From contig JAPPFH010000127.1 in NCBI GenBank assembly GCA_028875185.1, positions 17,163-81,162 of the forward strand: 64,000 nt of DNA, written 5' to 3'. Both the position numbers and the translations under genes were made by a program. Shown piece after piece: positions 27,772-37,297 of the stretch. The DNA comes from Chloroflexota bacterium. Lineage in GTDB: Bacteria; Chloroflexota; Anaerolineae; Aggregatilineales; Phototrophicaceae. The notes below the pieces were generated by a model. The model was given only the letters and a program-made list of their open reading frames with translations, ran no database searches and had not been told where the DNA came from. Every line of letters begins with the position of its first letter. The stretch's first letter is position 1.

Positions 27772-27998
27772 TGTACATCGACGAAATCCGCGCCTTGTCC
27801 AGCGACGAAATCCTGGACAAGATTGAAGATCTGAAAGTGGAAATGTACACCTTTCGCATTCAGAAGGAATCTGGCGAATTGAAGGATACCACCTTATTCC
27901 GCAAAACGCGGCGCGATATCGCGCGCTTGAAGACGGCGCTGCGCGAGCGCGAATTGGCGGCCGAGCTTGTTGCCCAAGGGGGAGAGAATGCCGAATAA
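27771..27998 (+). CDS. rpmC: 50S ribosomal protein L29
   Basis: 75 residues, two-helix protein at the tunnel exit. [25 protein letters not shown] and the second helix [15 protein letters not shown] fit uL29. ATG at 27771 has GGGAGG seven bases upstream and overlaps the rplP stop by one base; the frame can be extended by a TTG codon. Overlaps rpsQ by 11 bases. Confidence 0.95.
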   Translation: MYIDEIRALSSDEILDKIEDLKVEMYTFRIQKESGELKDTTLFRKTRRDIARLKTALRERELAAELVAQGGENAE

Positions 27999-28248
27999 CC
28001 GAAAGCGCCTGGTCGGTCGGGTGGTCAGCGACAAGATGGACAAGACGGTCGTTGTCGCGATCGAAAATCGCAAGATGCACCCGGTCTATCACAAGGTAGT
28101 GATGTCAACGAAAAAGGTGATGGCGCATGATGAAACAGGCGTTGGCATCGGCGCCCTGGTGCAACTTGTGCAAAGCCGCCCTATTAGCAAACGCAAGCGC
28201 TGGGTGGTGGAAGCGGTATTGGAAGACGCGCAACAGCTGGCGCCCTAG
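27988..28248 (+). CDS. rpsQ: 30S ribosomal protein S17
   Basis: 86 residues, OB-fold 16S rRNA binder. [21 protein letters not shown] and the final [13 protein letters not shown] segment are diagnostic. ATG at 27988 lies inside the end of rpmC with GGGGGAGAG directly upstream. Confidence 0.95.
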   Translation: MPNNRKRLVGRVVSDKMDKTVVVAIENRKMHPVYHKVVMSTKKVMAHDETGVGIGALVQLVQSRPISKRKRWVVEAVLEDAQQLAP

Positions 28249-28292
28249 CCGGATGCTGTGGACGCCAGTTTCTTGAACGGAGAATGATAGCG

Positions 28293-28664
28293 ATGATTCA
28301 AACGGAATCGCGTTTGAAGATAGCCGACAACAGCGGCGCGCAGGAATTGTTGGTCATCCGCGTACTCGGCGGCTCGAAAGTGAAGTACGGCTATGTCGGC
28401 GATATCGTTGTCGGCACGGTAAAATCCGCCAGCTCTTCCGGGAGCCTCAAGAAAGGCGAGCTCGTGCGCGCAGTCATCGTGCGGACGCATAAAGAGTATC
28501 GCCGCAACGATGGTTCGACGATCCGCTTCGATGACAATGCCGCCGTGGTCTTGGCGGAGGATCTCGAGAATCCTCGCGGGACGCGCGTCTTCGGGCCCGT
28601 AGCGCGCGAATTGCGCGATAAAGGCTTCATGAAGATCGTTTCGCTGGCGCCCGAGTCCTTATAA
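28293..28664 (+). CDS. rplN: 50S ribosomal protein L14
   Basis: 123 residues. [28 protein letters not shown] is the standard beginning, so ATG at 28293 is preferred to the in-frame ATG at 28284. The end [17 protein letters not shown] is also typical. First gene of the spc-type block. Confidence 0.97.
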   Translation: MIQTESRLKIADNSGAQELLVIRVLGGSKVKYGYVGDIVVGTVKSASSSGSLKKGELVRAVIVRTHKEYRRNDGSTIRFDDNAAVVLAEDLENPRGTRVFGPVARELRDKGFMKIVSLAPESL

Positions 28665-28677
28665 GTGAGGTACTGAC

Positions 28678-29004
28678 ATGCAGCGAGTAAAGCAAGGCGA
28701 CTTGGTAGAAGTGATCGCCGGCAAAGACAAAGGCTTGCGCGGAGAGGTGGTTCGCGTCCTGAAGAGCAAGGATCGCGTGATTGTCAATGGCGTCAATATC
28801 ATGAAGCGTCACCGCAAAGCGCGACCAGCGCCCGGTGGTCAGCAAATCCCGGCGCAGATTATCGAATTCGAGGCGCCGCTTCATATCTCGAATGTGATGC
28901 TGGTTTGCAAGGAAACTGATCAGCGCACCCGCGTGGGCTACCGCGTCAATGAAGATGGCTTTAAAGTTCGTTACAGCAAGAAAAGCGGAGCCGATTTAGA
29001 TTAG
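28678..29004 (+). CDS. rplX: 50S ribosomal protein L24
   Basis: 108 residues with a KOW motif at the start ([21 protein letters not shown]). One of the two assembly initiators of the large subunit. Normal length. Confidence 0.95.
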   Translation: MQRVKQGDLVEVIAGKDKGLRGEVVRVLKSKDRVIVNGVNIMKRHRKARPAPGGQQIPAQIIEFEAPLHISNVMLVCKETDQRTRVGYRVNEDGFKVRYSKKSGADLD

Positions 29005-29022
29005 GGCAGCGAGGTCAACGCA

Positions 29023-29565
29023 ATGGAAAACCGAATGTACACCCGCTATATGGAAGAAGTGGCGCCGACTTTGACGGCGGAGTTTGGTTATACCAATCCG
29101 ATGCAAGTGCCCACGATCAGTAAGATCACGCTGAATGTTGGCGTTGGCGAAGCGATTGACGAGCCGCGCTCGCTGGATGGCGCCGTGGAAGACCTCAAGG
29201 TTATAACCGGGCAGCAGCCGGTCGTCACCAAAGCGAAAAAGAGCATCGCCACCTACAAACTGCGCGAAGGGCGGGCGATCGGCGCCAAGGTGACCCTGCG
29301 CAAAGAGCGGATGTGGTCGCTGTACGACCGCCTCGTCAACATTGCTTTGCCTCGGATTCGCGATTTTCGCGGCGTATCAGCTAAGCTGGATGGGCGCGGC
29401 AATCTCACCGTCGGCTTGCGGGAACAGTTGGTCTTCCCGGAAATCGACTTCGACAAGATTGATAAGGTCCGTGGTCTGGAAGTGACCATCGTTACCACGG
29501 CCAAGACGGACGAAGAGGGACGCCGGCTGCTTGCGCTGCTTGGCATGCCCTTCCAAGGAAACTAG
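29023..29565 (+). CDS. rplE: 50S ribosomal protein L5
   Basis: 180 residues, binds 5S r[41 protein letters not shown] and the [24 protein letters not shown] end are characteristic of uL5. Confidence 0.96.
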   Translation: MENRMYTRYMEEVAPTLTAEFGYTNPMQVPTISKITLNVGVGEAIDEPRSLDGAVEDLKVITGQQPVVTKAKKSIATYKLREGRAIGAKVTLRKERMWSLYDRLVNIALPRIRDFRGVSAKLDGRGNLTVGLREQLVFPEIDFDKIDKVRGLEVTIVTTAKTDEEGRRLLALLGMPFQGN

Positions 29566-29574
29566 AGGGAGTTT

Positions 29575-29757
29575 ATGGCGAAGAAATGCATGCAGTTTCG
29601 AGAACAGCGGCGGAAGTACGCGGTGCGCGTACGCCATCGCTGCAAGGTATGCGGGCGTCCGCGGGGTTACATCCGCCGTTTTGGCTTATGCCGGATTTGC
29701 TTCCGCGAGATGGCGCTTAATGGCGAGATTCCCGGCGTCGTCAAGTCGAGCTGGTAG
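29575..29757 (+). CDS. rpsZ: 30S ribosomal protein S14, zinc-binding type Z
   Basis: 60 residues, short S14 with two CxxC pairs (CKVCGRP and CRICFRE) that bind one zinc. This is the zinc-containing form rather than the 100-residue zinc-free form, which means zinc starvation could call for a second rpsN copy elsewhere. Normal position between rplE and rpsH. Confidence 0.95.
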   Translation: MAKKCMQFREQRRKYAVRVRHRCKVCGRPRGYIRRFGLCRICFREMALNGEIPGVVKSSW

Positions 29758-29769
29758 GAGGCGGCAACA

Positions 29770-30183
29770 GTGTCTAATGTGACAAACGATCCAATTGCCG
29801 ATATGTTGACGCGCATTCGTAATGCGTTGACAAGGGGTATGACCGAAGTGCCCGTGCCCAAAAGCACAATTAAGATTGAAATCGCCCGCATCCTCAAGGA
29901 AGAGGGATATATCGAAGATTATTCGCTTGGGGACGAAAGCCCGGTGCCGCTGATCAAGGTCCAGCTCAAGTACTTTGGCGCCCGGCGCGAACGTCGGCCC
30001 GTCATCACGCAGCTCAAGCGAATCAGCAAACCGGGGCGCCGCGTCTATCGTAAACGCCGGGAGCTGCCGATTGTATTGAGCGGCACCGGCATTGCAATCG
30101 TGACCACGCCAAAGGGCGTCATGACCGCGCAGCAGGCGCGCCGCGATGGCGTCGGCGGCGAAGTCCTTTGTTACGTGTGGTGA
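29770..30183 (+). CDS. rpsH: 30S ribosomal protein S8
   Basis: 137 residues from a GTG start (GTG TCT AAT), giving MSNVTNDPIADMLTRIRNA, the classic S8 opening. The C-terminal GTGIAIVTTPKGVMTAQQAR fits. In E. coli S8 represses the spc operon by binding mRNA near rplE; such a site was not looked for in detail. Confidence 0.96.
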   Translation: MSNVTNDPIADMLTRIRNALTRGMTEVPVPKSTIKIEIARILKEEGYIEDYSLGDESPVPLIKVQLKYFGARRERRPVITQLKRISKPGRRVYRKRRELPIVLSGTGIAIVTTPKGVMTAQQARRDGVGGEVLCYVW

Positions 30184-30199
30184 CGGAAGGGGAAAGACT

Positions 30200-30748
30200 A
30201 TGTCGCGCGTAGGAAAACAGCCTGTTGCGCTGCCGGACAACGTGTCAGTCGCCATTGACCGCAATACAGTGACCGTAAAGGGGCCCAAAGGCGAGCTGTC
30301 TCAGGTCTTCAATCCAGATTTGGCGATTCGGCAGGAAAATGGCTCGGTTATCGTGGAACGCCCGACCGACCTGCGCCATCACAAGGCGCTGCATGGGCTG
30401 ACGCGCGCGCTTCTGTCCAATATGGTGGTCGGCGTATCTCAAGGCTTCCGAAAGACGCTGGAGATCCAGGGCGTCGGTTACCAAGCCACGATGCAGGGGG
30501 CGAATTTGCAGCTTCGTCTGGGGCATTCGCACGAAGTCATCGTAGAGCCGCCCGCCGATATCGTCTTTGACGTGCCGCAGGAATCACGCGGGACGATCAT
30601 CCATGTGGATGGCATCGACAAGCAAGTGGTGGGGCAGGTAGCGGCCGATATTCGCGGCTGGCGTCCGCCTGAACCCTACAAGGGCAAAGGCGTCCGTTAC
30701 CTGGGCGAGTATGTGCGGCGCAAAGCGGGCAAAGCGGGCAAACGCTAA
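30200..30748 (+). CDS. rplF: 50S ribosomal protein L6
   Basis: 182 residues from the ATG at 30200 (MSRVGKQPVALPDNV). Two-repeat fold with GVSQGFRKTLEIQGVGYQA and the C-terminal PEPYKGKGVRY are diagnostic. The longer frame from 30146 overlaps rpsH and is rejected. Confidence 0.97.
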   Translation: MSRVGKQPVALPDNVSVAIDRNTVTVKGPKGELSQVFNPDLAIRQENGSVIVERPTDLRHHKALHGLTRALLSNMVVGVSQGFRKTLEIQGVGYQATMQGANLQLRLGHSHEVIVEPPADIVFDVPQESRGTIIHVDGIDKQVVGQVAADIRGWRPPEPYKGKGVRYLGEYVRRKAGKAGKR

Positions 30749-30797
30749 GTGGGCAATCGCTCCAATGGCGGGATCGGTCTGACAGAGGAAACGGAAA

Positions 30798-31172
30798 ATG
30801 GCGGATATCATTGGTCGAAAGAAATACCTGGCGCGGAAGAGGCGGCATCGGCGCGTGCGCAAGAAGATTGCCGGCACTGCGGCGCGCCCGCGGATGAATG
30901 TTTATCGCAGCAACCGCCACCTCTTTGTTCAACTGATTGACGATGTTGAAGGGCGGACGCTGGTGTCTTGCTCGACCATCGACAATGAGGTGGCGCTGCA
31001 ATTGGGCGACATGAAAAAGGTCGAGGCGGCGAAGCTGGTCGGGCAGATGATAGCGGCGCGCGCGAAGGACGCTGGCATCAACACGGCGGTATTTGATCGT
31101 GGCGGATTCATGTACACCGGACGGGTCGCGGCCGTGGCCGAAGGCGCCCGTGAAGCCGGTTTGCGAATGTAG
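30798..31172 (+). CDS. rplR: 50S ribosomal protein L18
   Basis: 124 residues, 5S rRNA binder. The basic start with [21 protein letters not shown] and [24 protein letters not shown] match uL18. Normal position between rplF and rpsE. Confidence 0.96.
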   Translation: MADIIGRKKYLARKRRHRRVRKKIAGTAARPRMNVYRSNRHLFVQLIDDVEGRTLVSCSTIDNEVALQLGDMKKVEAAKLVGQMIAARAKDAGINTAVFDRGGFMYTGRVAAVAEGAREAGLRM

Positions 31173-31187
31173 GCGTGGAGATTGATA

Positions 31188-31751
31188 ATGTCTGAGCGAA
31201 GAAGGCGCGATTCGCGCCGGAATCAAGAAGAGCGCGATGAATTTGACGAGCGCGTGGTGGATATTCGCCGCGTCGCCAAGGTGATAAAGGGCGGGCGCCG
31301 TTTTGCCTTTCGTACGGTAGTGGTGGTGGGCGACAATCGCGGCAACGTCGGCATCGGCATTGGCAAGGCGCGCGCGGTTCCCGATAGCATCCGCAAGGCG
31401 GCCGAGCGGGCGCGGCGCAATATTATGGGTGTGGCGCTCTCCGGCAGGACGATCCCCTACGCGGTTACCGGGCGTCATGGCGGCGCGCGCGTCCTGCTGA
31501 AGCCGGCGGCGCCCGGTACTGGCGTCATCGCCGGCGGCGGTGTCCGCGCGGTCCTGGAAGTGGTCGGCGTTCGCAATATCCTAACCAAGAGCCAGGGCAG
31601 CGCCAATCTGCTCAACGTAACGATGGCGACCCTCGACGCCCTGCAACAGCTTCGCAGCGCCGAGCAACTGGCGGAAATGCGTGGCAAGCCGGTTCATGAA
31701 GTGGCGCCGTTCTGGGAGCGCCGCGCGGAACGGAGCGCTGAAAATGTCTGA
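31188..31751 (+). CDS. rpsE: 30S ribosomal protein S5
   Basis: 187 residues. DRVV-type opening appears as [20 protein letters not shown], then [17 protein letters not shown] (double-stranded-RNA-binding-like domain) and the G-rich loop [22 protein letters not shown] at 31188 with GGAG eight bases before it. Overlaps rpmD by eight bases. Confidence 0.97.
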   Translation: MSERRRRDSRRNQEERDEFDERVVDIRRVAKVIKGGRRFAFRTVVVVGDNRGNVGIGIGKARAVPDSIRKAAERARRNIMGVALSGRTIPYAVTGRHGGARVLLKPAAPGTGVIAGGGVRAVLEVVGVRNILTKSQGSANLLNVTMATLDALQQLRSAEQLAEMRGKPVHEVAPFWERRAERSAENV

Positions 31752-31956
31752 GCGCGACGGCAAGCTGCTTAGAATAACCTTGACCAAAAGCCCGATTGGC
31801 TACAACCGGAGGCAAAAGGAGACCGTCAAGTCGCTCGGATTGCGCCGGATGCGGCAGACTGTGTTGATCGGCGATGCGCCCCAGATTCGCGGCATGATCG
31901 CCAAGGTAAGCCACTTGGTGGAAGTCGAAGAGGTTGAACACAATGAAATTGCATGA
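31744..31956 (+). CDS. rpmD: 50S ribosomal protein L30
   Basis: 70 residues from ATG 31744. [28 protein letters not shown]-type sequence is the L30 signature. Overlaps both neighbours: rpsE by eight bases and rplO by 14, implying coupled translation. Confidence 0.95.
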   Translation: MSERDGKLLRITLTKSPIGYNRRQKETVKSLGLRRMRQTVLIGDAPQIRGMIAKVSHLVEVEEVEHNEIA

Positions 31957-32470
31957 TTTGAAGCCCGACCCGGGGTCAAAGCGCCGGCGGAAACGCGTCG
32001 GCAGAGGTATCGCCGCGGGACAGGGAAAGACGGCCGGGCGCGGCCACAAGGGCCAGGGGGCTCGCAGTGGCGGCGGCAAGGGTCCATACTTTGAAGGCGG
32101 GCAATTGCCACTGGTGCGGCGTCTGCCCTTCAAACGCGGCTTCACCAATATCTTCGCTATCACCTATCAGGAAGTCAACGTTGATATGTTGGAAGCGCGC
32201 TTCGAGGACGGCGCCCTTGTCAACGGGGCGTCGCTCCTGGCAGCGGGCTTGGTGCGGAAAGCGGATGAGCCGATCAAGGTGCTGGGGCGTGGCGAACTTG
32301 GCAAGAAGCTGGAAGTACACGCCAACAAATTTACCAAGAGCGCGGCACAGAAAATCGAAAAAGCCGGCGGCAGCGTTAACGCGCGCGCGCTGAAAGTGAC
32401 TGGCGCCCGAGCGACGGTCAAGCGCCTGCGCAAAGCCGATATGGAACGCCTATACGGTGAACCTGAGTAA
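31943..32470 (+). CDS. rplO: 50S ribosomal protein L15
   Basis: 175 residues from ATG 31943 with AGAGG upstream. [21 protein letters not shown] and [18 protein letters not shown] are diagnostic; the C-terminal region is some 25 residues longer than the E. coli protein. The 135 bases before secY hold no gene and only weak pairing. Confidence 0.96.
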   Translation: MKLHDLKPDPGSKRRRKRVGRGIAAGQGKTAGRGHKGQGARSGGGKGPYFEGGQLPLVRRLPFKRGFTNIFAITYQEVNVDMLEARFEDGALVNGASLLAAGLVRKADEPIKVLGRGELGKKLEVHANKFTKSAAQKIEKAGGSVNARALKVTGARATVKRLRKADMERLYGEPE

Positions 32471-32605
32471 GCAGCGCGCGGAGCCGATCGCAAGACATAA
32501 AACTCCACAGGCGTCTCGTGCGTATACCGTGTAGGCAGCTTCATGAAGAGCGCCCCGTAGGCTGAGGCGCCGCTGGCTTCTCATGATTGATGAGGTACAG
32601 ATTCT

Positions 32606-33952
32606 ATGATTCAAGCACTGAAAAACGCGTGGCGTCTGCCGGATGTGCGCAACAAGCTGCTATTCACCGTCTTCATCCTGATCGTATACCAGTTTGCCGC
32701 TCACGTTCCCGTTGTCGGCGTCGATCGCAACGTCTTGAGGCAAGTTTTCGAAAGCGGCAGCAGCGCCGGAAATCTAATTCAGGTGATGAACTTGCTTTCA
32801 GGCGGCGCGGTCGCCAATTTCAGCGTGATCGCCAATGGTGTTTACCCCTACATCACCGCTTCGATCATTTTTCAATTGCTGGTGCCGATTGTTCCAGCGC
32901 TTGAACGCATCCAGCGCGAACCCGGCGGGCAGGAAAAAATCCAGCGCTACACCTATTATGTGGCGATTCCGATGGCGGTTTTGCAGGCGCTGGGGCAGAT
33001 CAGCATCTTCAACCTGGCGACCGGGACCGGCGCCGAAATCATCCCCGGCTTTGGATTCGGCTTGGGCAGCAACCTGCTTTTGACAGTCTCCGTGCTGACG
33101 ACGATGACTGCCGGCACGATGTTTGCCATCTGGCTCGGCGAATTGATTACGGAGCAGGGCATCGGCAACGGCATCTCGATTATCATCTTCGCTGGCATCG
33201 TGGCGCAGGCGCCGCAGAATCTGATTCGTCTGCTGACGCAGCAGCCAGACCGCAGCATTTACAACTTGGTCCTCTTTGTCGTAATCACGGTTCTAAGTGT
33301 GCTCGCGGTGGTCGTAATTCAAGAGGGCGTGCGGCGGATTCCCGTCCAGTACGGGCGCCGTGTGCGCGGCAATCGCCAATTTGCGCAGCAGGACAGCTTT
33401 ATTCCGCTGCGTGTTAACCCGGTCGGCATGATCCCGCTGATTTTCGCCCAGTCGATCATCACCTTTCCCGCCATCATTGCCAGCCTGTTTCCGCCGGGCG
33501 CGGTCGGCAATACAATTCAAACTACCTTCGGCAATCAACAGGGCTTGCTCTATTGGGGCACATTCTTCCTGATGACAGTCGGCTTCACATTCTTCTACGC
33601 CGAAGTGATGGTGGGCAATCAGAATCTGGCGGAGACGCTGCAGCGCAATGGCGGTTTCATCCCCGGGATCCGCCCGGGCAAGCGTACTGAAGATTACATC
33701 AAGAGCACAACACGCCGCATCACCTTCGTCGGCGCCTTCTTCCTGGGTGTGATCGCGATCATCCCCGGCATGGTTGACCTGGTGAACCGCATCATCTTTC
33801 CCTTGGAAGCATCGACATCGGGCGCCGTCATTAACGCCGGTTTGGTCATATCCGGGTCGGGCTTGATCATCGTAGTCGGCGTCGTTATCGACACCATGCG
33901 TCAATTGGAAGCGCAGTTGGTAATGCGGAATTACGAGGGCTTCATGCGCTAG
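32606..33952 (+). CDS. secY: Protein translocase subunit SecY
   Basis: 448-residue channel of the Sec translocon with ten hydrophobic helices. NLIQVMNLLSGGAVANFSV (plug region), the QREPGGQEKIQRYTYY loop, and the C-terminal FIPGIRPGKRTEDYI loop are family hallmarks. Followed after 45 bases by a hairpin with a T-run, so it may end the main transcript. Confidence 0.97.
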   Translation: MIQALKNAWRLPDVRNKLLFTVFILIVYQFAAHVPVVGVDRNVLRQVFESGSSAGNLIQVMNLLSGGAVANFSVIANGVYPYITASIIFQLLVPIVPALERIQREPGGQEKIQRYTYYVAIPMAVLQALGQISIFNLATGTGAEIIPGFGFGLGSNLLLTVSVLTTMTAGTMFAIWLGELITEQGIGNGISIIIFAGIVAQAPQNLIRLLTQQPDRSIYNLVLFVVITVLSVLAVVVIQEGVRRIPVQYGRRVRGNRQFAQQDSFIPLRVNPVGMIPLIFAQSIITFPAIIASLFPPGAVGNTIQTTFGNQQGLLYWGTFFLMTVGFTFFYAEVMVGNQNLAETLQRNGGFIPGIRPGKRTEDYIKSTTRRITFVGAFFLGVIAIIPGMVDLVNRIIFPLEASTSGAVINAGLVISGSGLIIVVGVVIDTMRQLEAQLVMRNYEGFMR

Positions 33953-33996
33953 TCCGCGCCAGACAATCAGCACAATGGAGCCGGGTTAATCATCAG

Positions 33997-34017
33997 ATAA
34001 AGCTCGGCTTTATTTTT
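33997..34017 (+). terminator. Intrinsic terminator or attenuator after secY
   Basis: ATAAAGC (33997-34003) and GCTTTAT (34007-34013) form a perfect 7 bp stem with a three-base loop, followed directly by TTTT. The stem is A/T-rich, so termination may be partial and allow some read-through into adk. Confidence 0.6.
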
Positions 34018-34084
34018 GTCGCGCATCAATCATGCGGATCCGCGTAGAAAACGAGGCGCAGACAGAAAGGCGGGGTGAGGGCGA

Positions 34085-34786
34085 ATGAGCTTGTACGTCA
34101 TATTGATGGGGGTGCAAGGCGCCGGCAAGGGACTGCAGGCGAAGCTGATTGAAGACCATTACGGCATCCCGCAAGTATCCACCGGCGATCTCTTTCGGGC
34201 GATGCGGAGGCGACAAGACGAGCTGGCGCGAAAGGTGCAAGACATCATGGCTTCGGGTCAACTGGTGGACGATGACACGACCAACGCCATCGTCGCCGAC
34301 CGGCTGGCGCAGCCGGACGCGCGGACGGGCGTAATTCTGGATGGCTACCCGCGCAATCAGATTCAGGCGGCTTTCCTCGAGCGGCATCTGCAAGAGAAAT
34401 GCGCGCGCGTCAATGCGGTGCTGCTGCTGGAGCTCGAACTCTATGTCGCCTTCAAACGCGCTTTTGGGCGTGTATCCGCAGGTGATGGCGCGAGCTTCAA
34501 TTGCTATTACAACGCTGACGGGGTTGACTTCCGTTGGGAGTCGCCTGCCGATAGCGCCTATCCGCCGCGTTTGACCGCAACGGTTTCGGCGAGCGGCGAA
34601 AACCTCAGGCGGCGCCCAGATGACGCCAGCGGCGACGCAATCATCAAGCGGATCGATACATACCTTGAGACGACGCAGCCGCTCATCAGCTATTTTGAGG
34701 CTAAGGGGATCGTGCGAAAGATCAATGCCGACCAGAGCATCGAAGCGGTCTGGCGCGATATCAGGCGCGCTCTTGCGACAAACTGA
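34085..34786 (+). CDS. adk: Adenylate kinase, divergent
   Basis: 233 residues in the normal secY-adk-map position. Would interconvert ATP, AMP and ADP. Recognised from the P-loop GVQGAGKGLQ, the AMP-binding STGDLFRAMRR, VILDGYPRN and the late RRPDDASGDAIIKRIDTY segment that corresponds to the QRxDD-type region. Several usual residues differ: the P-loop has Leu where GAGKGTQ has Thr, and the LID region (about 130-175) lacks the four-Cys zinc site and the usual VCP-CG sequence, with only one Cys left. GGTGAGGG precedes the ATG. It could be a related nucleoside monophosphate kinase of altered specificity, but the position argues for Adk. Confidence 0.8.
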   Translation: MSLYVILMGVQGAGKGLQAKLIEDHYGIPQVSTGDLFRAMRRRQDELARKVQDIMASGQLVDDDTTNAIVADRLAQPDARTGVILDGYPRNQIQAAFLERHLQEKCARVNAVLLLELELYVAFKRAFGRVSAGDGASFNCYYNADGVDFRWESPADSAYPPRLTATVSASGENLRRRPDDASGDAIIKRIDTYLETTQPLISYFEAKGIVRKINADQSIEAVWRDIRRALATN

Positions 34787-34816
34787 GGCTCGCACTATTC
34801 CGCCAATCGGATTCTT

Positions 34817-35602
34817 ATGGCGCCGGTACTGAAGACAGCCGACGAGTTAGAAATCATGCGCCAGGCTGGGCGCATCGTTGCTATCGCGCATGAAGAGATG
34901 CGGCGCGCCATTAAGCCCGGCGTGGCGACCAAGCTGCTGGATACCATCGCGCTGACGGTGCTGCGCGATAACGGCGCCGAGCCCTGCTTTCTGGGTTACG
35001 CCCCCGGCGATCACCCGCCCTTTCCCGCAACGATCACCGCATCCGTCAATAACGAGCTGGTTCACGGCATCCCCTCGGAGAAGCGCGTCCTGCAAGAGGG
35101 GGATGTCATCGGCATTGATGTCGCCTGCTTCTTCCAAGGTTACGTGGGCGACGCCGCTTTCACCCATCCAGTCGGCGAGATTTCGCGCTCAGCCCAGCGC
35201 CTGTTGAAGGCAACCGAGACCGCGCTCGAAGCGGCGATACAGGCATCGGTCCTGGGCAACAGAATCAGCGATGTCGCCAAGGCGACGGCGAAGTGCGCGG
35301 GAAGGTTGGGCTATAGCGTCGCGCGCGAATACACCGGCCACGGCGTGGGCCGAGAAATGCACGAAGAACCGCAAGTGCCCAATTGGTGGCATAGCAAGCG
35401 CAGCAAGCATCAATGGACGGACTACGATCTGCAGGTTGGCATGACCTATGCTATCGAACCGATGCTGATCGCCGGGCGGTCCGATCTTGTGGAACAGGAC
35501 GATGGGTGGACTGTGGTCACCAAGGATGGCTCGTTGACCGCGCACTTCGAGCATACGGTCGCCATAACCGAAGATGGTCCGCGCATCTTGACGCTGCCTT
35601 AA
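34817..35602 (+). CDS. map: Methionine aminopeptidase, type I
   Basis: 261 residues; removes the initiator Met from nascent proteins. The five metal ligands are visible in GIDVACFFQGYVGD (two Asp), TGHGVGREMH (His), AIEPM (Glu) and HFEHTVAI (Glu), and the substrate His in VHGIPS. An insertion of about ten residues (NWWHSKRSKHQW) follows the HEEPQVPN loop. Adjacent to adk as in most bacteria. Confidence 0.96.
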   Translation: MAPVLKTADELEIMRQAGRIVAIAHEEMRRAIKPGVATKLLDTIALTVLRDNGAEPCFLGYAPGDHPPFPATITASVNNELVHGIPSEKRVLQEGDVIGIDVACFFQGYVGDAAFTHPVGEISRSAQRLLKATETALEAAIQASVLGNRISDVAKATAKCAGRLGYSVAREYTGHGVGREMHEEPQVPNWWHSKRSKHQWTDYDLQVGMTYAIEPMLIAGRSDLVEQDDGWTVVTKDGSLTAHFEHTVAITEDGPRILTLP

Positions 35603-35608
35603 GCCGCG

Positions 35609-37078
35609 ATGAAGCAGTTGCTTGGCTTTAGCCTCTTTCTACTCTCGATTATTTCCGCGGCGCAAATCCATAGTCCGCGCTACGACAACAGCGAGTGTCC
35701 CGTTTTCATTCGGCGGCTGGCGGAAGACAGCGGGGCAGACATAAGCTGCGGCTACTTAACTGTTCCCGAAGATCGGCAGGCGCTCGAGACGGGCCGCATC
35801 GCGGAACGCTTTGTCGCGCGAATCGCCGCGCGGCAGCCAATTGGCCATACGCCAGTCATGCACCTCTCTGGCGGGCCCGGCATGCCCGTAGCCGAAGACA
35901 TCGCGTCGATATTGCAGTCCCAGCTGCATCAGCACTACGATTTCATCGCAATCGATCAGCGAGGCGCTGGCTATTCCCGTCCTTCACTCAATTGTCATGA
36001 GCTGGACGACCAGACTGATTATCTCAATCCCGCCTGGAGTCAGCCTTGTTATCGGCGCCTTGTCAATGACGGAATCGCCTTGCGAGCCTACGACAGCGCC
36101 AGTGACGCCCATGACTTGCATGACCTGCTGGTGGCGCTTGAGATTGATCAAGCGAATGTCTACGGCTATTCGTACGGAACGCGTCTGGCATTAACACTCG
36201 CGCGCGATTTTCCCCAGCGTATCCGGGCGCTGATGTTGGATGGCGTGCTGCCGCTACAGGTGAACCTATTGGAAGCGCTGGCGCCCAATGGTAATCAATC
36301 CATTGCCCGCATTTTCAGCAGCTGCGCCGCGGACGCGGATTGCCGGCGCGCCTATCCAGATTTATCCGCCTCATTCGGGGATGTATTGGCAGCATTGAAT
36401 CGCAGCCCCGCCGAGGTTCAAACGGAGGAATATGACCATCCCATTGCGGTAACTGCCCAGGACTTCGTCTTCAATTTGCTTTACAGCCTTTATGAGAAAC
36501 ACTTGATTCCATTTCTGCCCGCGAAGATAGATGCCTATGCGCATGGTGAGTATGACTTTGAAATGGCTCGCGGCGAAGGCGAGTTGCCTCGGAATAAGGC
36601 GGATGTTCTGGGCACGCCCGACGGCTCCAGCGAAGGGACCTTGCTCAGCTACCTATGTGCGGAAGAGGCGCCCTTTAACCGGCGAGAAAGAATAGCCAAT
36701 CGCGCGGCGAACCTGACTGGCGTGTTAAGAAGAGCTTTGGTCGACTGGGCAGTTTCCTACCTGAATGACTGCAACATCTGGGAGGCGCCCCGATCTTCCG
36801 CACGGGAGAATCAGCCTGTGAAAAGCGATATCCCGACGCTGCTGTTGTCGGGCTATTTCGACCCCGCCACGCCGCCGGAGTGGGGCGATGAAGCGGCGGA
36901 GCATCTGACGAACAGCTGGCATTATGTATTTCCCGATGCCGGGCACGGCGTACTGTTTGAAACAGATGCCGCCTGCGCCCTGACGATTGCGCTATCATTC
37001 CTCGAGGATCCGCTGAGCCAGCCGGCCGATGCCTGCCTGGGATCAATGACTGGGCCGGACTTTTACATTCGCCCGTAA
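35609..37078 (+). CDS. Exported alpha/beta hydrolase, TAP/proline-iminopeptidase-like peptidase
   Basis: 489 residues. A short signal peptide (LLGFSLFLLSIISAAQ) is followed by CGYLTVPEDR, typical of secreted tripeptidyl aminopeptidases of the TAP group. Oxyanion region LSGGPGMP, DQRGAGYS, nucleophile elbow GYSYGT (Ser about residue 190), Asp in SGYFDPATPP (about 420) and His in DAGHGV (about 453), with a TAP C-terminal-like domain. Six or more Cys fit an extracytoplasmic enzyme. It occupies the place where infA normally stands between map and rpmJ and is unrelated to translation, starting six bases after map. Confidence 0.85.
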   Translation: MKQLLGFSLFLLSIISAAQIHSPRYDNSECPVFIRRLAEDSGADISCGYLTVPEDRQALETGRIAERFVARIAARQPIGHTPVMHLSGGPGMPVAEDIASILQSQLHQHYDFIAIDQRGAGYSRPSLNCHELDDQTDYLNPAWSQPCYRRLVNDGIALRAYDSASDAHDLHDLLVALEIDQANVYGYSYGTRLALTLARDFPQRIRALMLDGVLPLQVNLLEALAPNGNQSIARIFSSCAADADCRRAYPDLSASFGDVLAALNRSPAEVQTEEYDHPIAVTAQDFVFNLLYSLYEKHLIPFLPAKIDAYAHGEYDFEMARGEGELPRNKADVLGTPDGSSEGTLLSYLCAEEAPFNRRERIANRAANLTGVLRRALVDWAVSYLNDCNIWEAPRSSARENQPVKSDIPTLLLSGYFDPATPPEWGDEAAEHLTNSWHYVFPDAGHGVLFETDAACALTIALSFLEDPLSQPADACLGSMTGPDFYIRP

Positions 37079-37104
37079 ACAGCGCTAGCCGAGGAAAATG
37101 TCCG

Positions 37105-37132
37105 TTTACATTGCGAATTATTGTGATACACT
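37105..37132 (+). promoter_or_regulatory. Promoter of the rpmJ-rpsM-rpsK-rpoA-rplQ block
   Basis: TTTACA (37105-37110), 16-base spacer, TACACT (37127-37132) with TGA before it. It lies 165 bases before rpmJ, in the gap after the hydrolase gene, so the alpha-type operon appears to have its own promoter here. Confidence 0.65.
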
Positions 37133-37209
37133 GTTTCTTCGCTCTCAATTGCCTGATGCGATTTGCAGGACAATTGAATCGTTAGAAACATCGTCATAGG
37201 GTGGGAGTA

Positions 37210-37270
37210 GCGCATCTACAGTTGGATGCTCCTGTAGATTGTGCGCATATTGCTGGAGCAATTTCCAGCA
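37210..37270 (+). promoter_or_regulatory. Two consecutive leader hairpins before rpmJ
   Basis: First hairpin: GCGC plus ATCTACAG (37210-37221) pairs with CTGTAGAT (37232-37239) and, after a three-base bulge, GCGC (37243-37246), with a ten-base loop. Second: TGCTGGA (37251-37257) with TCCAGCA (37264-37270), six-base loop. No T-run follows, so a terminator is unlikely. The position fits a translational operator or attenuator of the downstream ribosomal genes. Confidence 0.5.
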
Positions 37271-37297
37271 TTGGGAACTGAGACTGAGGAAGAGCGC

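Noticed and set aside
26926-28092. 388-residue minus-strand frame across rpsC to rpsQ
   Set aside because: Antisense to certain ribosomal genes and without any domain.
32471-32605. Possible promoter or small gene between rplO and secY
   Set aside because: No -35/-10 pair or open frame with a ribosome binding site; only weak pairing (GCGCC/GGCGC).
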